Source: DASZHJ01 sp035263705 (GTDB lineage: Bacteria; Pseudomonadota; Alphaproteobacteria; ATCC43930; CGMCC-115725). Taken from it: a stretch of DNA of 25,065 bases. A model generated the notes under the pieces. It was not told the DNA's origin and did not search any database. It worked only from the letters and a program-made list of their open reading frames with translations. The stretch covers positions 1 to 25,065 of the forward strand of contig DATFRA010000320.1 in the NCBI GenBank assembly GCA_035263705.1, given 5' to 3'. The position numbers and the translations under genes were made by a program. Of the stretch, positions 21,961 to 25,065 are shown one piece after another (position 1 is the first letter of the stretch; each line of letters opens with the position of its first letter).

Positions 21961-23073
21961 ATGCCCGCCATTCGCATCGATCGAAGCCAGCCGCTCGCCG
22001 CCGAGCCGCTGAAGGGCCACAACCGCTACCACCCTGACATCGAGCCGGCGCTGGAGGTGAGCCTCGGCGAGGAGGTCGTGCTCGAATGTCGCGACGCCCT
22101 CGACGGCCAGATCACGCCGCGTACCACGGTCGCCGACCTCGCGAGCATCAACCCGGGCGCGGTCCATCCCTTGACCGGGCCCGTGTTCGTGAAGGGCGCC
22201 GAGCCCGGCGACATGCTCGAGATCGAGTTCCTCGACATCGTGCCGGAGCGCACCGCCTTCAGCGCGATCATTCCCGGCCTTGGCTTCCTGCGCGATGTCA
22301 TGACCGAGCCTTTCCTGGTGCACTGGGCCCTCCGCGACGGCTGGGCAACCTCTGAGCAGATTCTGGGCGTGCGGATTCCCGGCGCGCCTTTCATGGGCGT
22401 CTCGGCGGTGGCGCCGTCGGCCGCGAAGCTCGCGGAATGGACGGCTCGCGAGCAGCGGGTGATCGAGCGGGGCGGCATGGCCTTGCCGCCGGACCCCGCG
22501 GGCGCCGTGCCGGTCACGGGGCCTTGTGCGCTCCACGGGCTGCGCACGCTGCCGCCGCGCGAGAACGGCGGCAATTTCGACGTGAAGCAGCTGACCAAGG
22601 GCGCGAAGCTCATGCTGCCGGTGTTCAAGGCGGGCGCGCTGTTCTCCACAGGCGACGGCCATTTCGCGCAGGGCGACGGCGAGGTCTGCGTCACCGCGAT
22701 CGAGATGGGCGCCACCGCCGCGGTCCGCTTTCAGCTGCACAAGGGCCTCGCCGATCGCCGCCGGTTCACGAGCCCGGTCTTCTCGCGCGAGCGCTACTTC
22801 ACTGATCCGCGCTTCGCGGCGCCGGAGCGCTTCCTCGGCGTCATGGGTATGCCGATCAACGCCGCGGGCGAGATCGAGGCGGAGAACCTAACCCTCGCCT
22901 GCCGCAACGCCGTGCTCAATATGATGGCGCTGCTGCAGGAGCGCGGCTTCAGCCGCCAGCAGGCCTACGTGATCTGCAGCGTTGCCGTCGATCTCCGGAT
23001 CTCGAACGTGGTCGATGTGCCCAATTACGTCGTCTCGGCCCTGCTGCCGGAAGCCATCTTCCACGGTCACTGA
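21961..23073 (+). CDS. acetamidase/formamidase family protein
   Basis: A 370-residue cytoplasmic amidohydrolase of the FmdA/AmdA family, which releases ammonia from formamide, acetamide or related short amides. Typical segments are INPGAVHPLTGPVFVKGAEPGD-like near 60-85, ENGGNFDVKQLTKG around 200, FSTGDGHFAQGDGEV around 225, and the C-terminal AYVICSVAVDLRISNVVD. Length is somewhat below FmdA (about 410). The ATG at 21961 follows AGGAGG; the upstream open frame lacks a ribosome site. Divergence from a binding-protein/permease operon suggests the imported compound, or a product of it, is the substrate. Confidence 0.87.
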   Translation: MPAIRIDRSQPLAAEPLKGHNRYHPDIEPALEVSLGEEVVLECRDALDGQITPRTTVADLASINPGAVHPLTGPVFVKGAEPGDMLEIEFLDIVPERTAFSAIIPGLGFLRDVMTEPFLVHWALRDGWATSEQILGVRIPGAPFMGVSAVAPSAAKLAEWTAREQRVIERGGMALPPDPAGAVPVTGPCALHGLRTLPPRENGGNFDVKQLTKGAKLMLPVFKAGALFSTGDGHFAQGDGEVCVTAIEMGATAAVRFQLHKGLADRRRFTSPVFSRERYFTDPRFAAPERFLGVMGMPINAAGEIEAENLTLACRNAVLNMMALLQERGFSRQQAYVICSVAVDLRISNVVDVPNYVVSALLPEAIFHGH

Positions 23074-23087
23074 GCACAGGCGAGCCG

Positions 23088-23393
23088 TCAGCCCTCTCGG
23101 CTCATGCCGCGCGTCGCCAGCGCCACGAAGATGATGACGACGCCCAAGATGAACAGCATGCGGTAGAGCGGCTCCTCCATGACCGCGTGGTAGATAACGC
23201 CCCAGCCGAGCCAGTCGAAGAGCTGCCCGACCCCGAGGTCGACACCGACATAGCTCGAGATGAACGAGCCCGTCCGGGTGGGCGCCCAGGCATCGCCCTG
23301 GATCGAATGCAGGAACGTGAGGCCGAGCGACATCGCGCTGCCGAACAGCGTCATGACACCGGCGATGATCAGGAAACTCGAGAACCCACCCAT
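23088..23393 (-). CDS. small membrane protein, unknown function
   Basis: A 101-residue protein with an N-terminal membrane segment (SFLIIAGVMTLFGSAMSLGL) and a C-terminal one (MLFILGVVIIFVALAT), and a middle region with glycine and aromatic residues (VGQLFDWLGWGVIYH). I do not recognise a family. It converges with the amidase gene 14 bases away. The ATG at 23393 has a weak AGGGC before it. Confidence 0.6.
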   Translation of the reverse strand: MGGFSSFLIIAGVMTLFGSAMSLGLTFLHSIQGDAWAPTRTGSFISSYVGVDLGVGQLFDWLGWGVIYHAVMEEPLYRMLFILGVVIIFVALATRGMSREG

Positions 23394-23544
23394 GTGCCCT
23401 GCCGAGCCCAGAGCGCCTGGCCGCGCACTGCCTCAGGACGCGACTCCAGCTTTCACGATCATGTTACCACGATCGGGAGCGCGGCCGAGTGGGCATCGCG
23501 TGGCATTCGAGTCGCCTTAAGCGTAGAGATCGCGTTGGGATTCG

Positions 23545-24036
23545 CTAATCGCCCGGGCGGAAGATCACGATCCGGACCCGGCGATTGCGAGGGTTCTTCA
23601 CCTGGTCGCCGGTCAGCACCTCGGGCTCGAGCTTGCCGCGTCCCTCGGTCTTGATCACGGCCGGATCGATGCCGTCGCGGACCAGCTCGTCGCGGACGGT
23701 ATTGGCGCGCCGCAGGGACAGGCGGTCCTGGCCCTCGGTCGACCCGACGGTGTCGGCATAGCCGACCACCTTGACGTGCGAGAAATTGCCTTTGGCGACG
23801 GTCTGCCGGATCGCCGTCGCGGCGTCGTTGATGACCGGCCGCGCCACCGACGAAAGCTTGGCGCTGCCGAAGTCGAAATAGAGCACGAACTGCTCGGGAT
23901 CTCCGGGGGGCTTGCTTTGCGCGCGGGCGCCCGTCGCCGCGCGCGCGCCGAGCCACGCACCGATCGCCACGAACATGAAGACCGACCTCCGCGACGGCGC
24001 CCCTGCGCTCCGATCACCCTTGCACCCGACAGTCAT
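23545..24036 (-). CDS. OmpA C-terminal domain (peptidoglycan-binding) protein
   Basis: A 163-residue exported protein. The N-terminal 40 residues form a long signal (basic n-region with RRS, hydrophobic FMFVAIGAWLGA, cleavage near ARA-QS). An internal ATG at 23976 would shorten it. Residues about 50-160 are an OmpA-like domain: FVLYFDFGSAKLS, VVGYADTVGSTEGQDRLSLRRA and NRRVRIVI, with the Asp and Arg that bind diaminopimelate. No beta-barrel or lipobox cysteine is seen, so it is a free periplasmic or signal-anchored protein that attaches to murein. Confidence 0.85.
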   Translation of the reverse strand: MTVGCKGDRSAGAPSRRSVFMFVAIGAWLGARAATGARAQSKPPGDPEQFVLYFDFGSAKLSSVARPVINDAATAIRQTVAKGNFSHVKVVGYADTVGSTEGQDRLSLRRANTVRDELVRDGIDPAVIKTEGRGKLEPEVLTGDQVKNPRNRRVRIVIFRPGD

Positions 24037-24132
24037 GATGCTGCGCTTCCCCCTGGTCGACGGCCCCGCAGGAGCATCCCAGGACTCCGCCGAGAGATCA
24101 ACCGTTCGACGGTGGCCGCAGGTATCGCCGAG

Positions 24133-24426
24133 CTATTTCTCCGCCAGCAAAGCCCCCGCGATCGCCGCCCATTCCGCCTCGAGCGACGTGGTCGCCACCG
24201 GCCGACCGGCGCGCCGATACCAATGAGCGGCATTCGAGAGGTCGCCCTCTTTGCGATGGAGGTAGGCGTGCACCCAGGGGCCGTTCGGACTTTCCTCGTC
24301 CTGTTGGGCGCAGCCATGGGCCTTGTGCCAGTCGCCCTTCGCGTCCCACCAAAGCGCGCGCAGCGCATGGCTGAGCTCCGGCGGCTCAGCCTTGGCGAGG
24401 GTCTTCCGGAACGCGTCGATATTCAT
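24133..24426 (-). CDS. small cytoplasmic protein, unknown function
   Basis: A 97-residue protein with no signal or membrane segment. The pattern LSHALRALWWDAKGDWHKAH followed by WVHAYLHRKEGDLSNAAHWYRRAG looks like one or two TPR-like helical hairpins. Small proteins with this look are known from other Alphaproteobacteria, but their function is not known to me. ATG 24426 has GGAGA before it. It is 45 bases downstream of the DedA gene on the same strand, perhaps in one operon. Confidence 0.65.
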   Translation of the reverse strand: MNIDAFRKTLAKAEPPELSHALRALWWDAKGDWHKAHGCAQQDEESPNGPWVHAYLHRKEGDLSNAAHWYRRAGRPVATTSLEAEWAAIAGALLAEK

Positions 24427-24471
24427 TCGGGCATTCTCCAGCGACTGGGCGCGCAGCGCCAGAGGCAAGGA

Positions 24472-25065
24472 TTAGCACGGCCCATGGCGCTCGAACCCCG
24501 CGCGCTCGGCCTCCGCCTCCAGCCTCGCCTCGTTCCGGCGCAGGAACAGCCATCCCGCGACGACCGCCGCGATGCCGAGTGCCGCCAGAAGCACGCCCGC
24601 CCGGCCCATGATCCCGTGCGCCTCTTTTCCGAGGACGTATGCGGCGGTGCCGTACACCGTCGCCCACAGCGCGCCACCCGCGGCATTGAAGGGGGCGAAG
24701 CGCCGCCACGGCATCTGGTTCGCTCCGGCGACGAATGGCGCGAGGGTGCGCAGCAAGGCGATGAAGCGCCCGGCGAAGACCACCGTGCCGCCATATCGGC
24801 TGAACAGGTAGTGCCCGAGCATGATCCGCCGCTCCGTCAGCCAGATGTAGGGGCCGAGCCGGCGGAGTATGCGATAACCCAGCGACCGGCCGATCCAGAA
24901 CCCGGCATTGTCGCCCGCGACGGCGCCGGCACCGGCCGCCGTGATCACCAACCCGATACTGAGCTCGTGGGTCGTGCCGGCGACGATCGAGGCCGCGATG
25001 AGGGTCGCCTCGCCCGGGAGCGGAATGCCCATGCCCTCGACTCCCACCATGATCGCGACCACGAG
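24472..25065 (-). CDS. DedA family membrane protein (5' end beyond the window)
   Basis: At least 196 residues, with the true start beyond position 25065 since the frame is open to the edge. DedA/SNARE-associated proteins are inner-membrane transporters; some flip undecaprenyl phosphate or lipids. Landmarks are GIPLPGEATLIAAS near the N-terminus and FAGRFIALLRTLAPFVAGA with its conserved FxGRF, R and P. The later AAGGALWATVYGTAAYVLG and a C-terminal membrane segment follow. Only the first 10-30 residues seem to be missing. Partial because of the window end, not a mutation. Confidence 0.85.
   Translation of the reverse strand, partial: LVVAIMVGVEGMGIPLPGEATLIAASIVAGTTHELSIGLVITAAGAGAVAGDNAGFWIGRSLGYRILRRLGPYIWLTERRIMLGHYLFSRYGGTVVFAGRFIALLRTLAPFVAGANQMPWRRFAPFNAAGGALWATVYGTAAYVLGKEAHGIMGRAGVLLAALGIAAVVAGWLFLRRNEARLEAEAERAGFERHGPC

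Noticed and set aside
1..25065. CRISPR arrays, insertion sequences, toxin-antitoxin or restriction genes
   Set aside because: I found no regularly spaced repeats, transposase genes, terminal inverted repeats or recognisable defence proteins.

Overview
The window looks like chromosomal DNA of a high-GC alphaproteobacterium. The evidence is the glnB-glnA pair behind a -24/-12 (sigma-54) promoter, an alphaproteobacterial-type ParE, very GC-rich third codon positions, and small proteins of a kind common in Hyphomicrobiales (Bradyrhizobium-like) genomes. I would not name a genus. Most of the window is housekeeping or ordinary metabolic genes in short operons on both strands.

Layout. 1-3820: tRNA-His(GTG), an aspartate/aromatic-type aminotransferase, then the nitrogen-assimilation operon glnB-glnA with a sigma-54 promoter in front and a strong intrinsic terminator behind. 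3821-6350: a patch of different character, with lower GC by eye, long non-coding gaps and broken genes. It holds a zinc-ribbon-like fragment, an FkbM-type methyltransferase, a second (TylF/MycE-like) methyltransferase and a piece of a tyrosine recombinase, closed by a terminator hairpin. I read it as the remains of an acquired segment. 6461-9580: a 1039-residue secreted TPR-CHAT protein with an intact caspase-like His/Cys pair. 9581-11683: a nitronate monooxygenase-like flavoprotein divergent from a LysR regulator. 11684-13202: a gap with a perfect TGTGA-N6-TCACA site and a hairpin, then a DUF2252 protein with kinase-like motifs and a cytochrome c C-terminal remnant directly after it.

13203-18783: a hotdog acyl-CoA thioesterase divergent from parE, then a ceramidase-like membrane protein and an LD-carboxypeptidase (S66) on the minus strand, divergent from a Mur ligase. 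LD-carboxypeptidase plus an extra Mur ligase suggests murein-peptide recycling: the first trims tetrapeptide to tripeptide, the second may re-attach tripeptide to UDP-MurNAc. 18762-19304: two small unknown genes. 19301-23073: a Tat-exported family-5 solute-binding protein translationally coupled to an EamA-type permease, both divergent from an acetamidase/formamidase, which suggests uptake and use of an amide or peptide-like nitrogen source. 23088-25065: a small membrane protein, an OmpA-domain protein, a small unknown protein and a DedA protein cut by the window end, all on the minus strand.

I found no CRISPR array, insertion sequence, phage structural gene or clear defence island. The best candidates for something less described are the secreted TPR-CHAT protease, the DUF2252 locus with its CRP-like site and possible small RNA, the LdcA/Mur-ligase/ceramidase-like cluster, and the two-methyltransferase remnant island.
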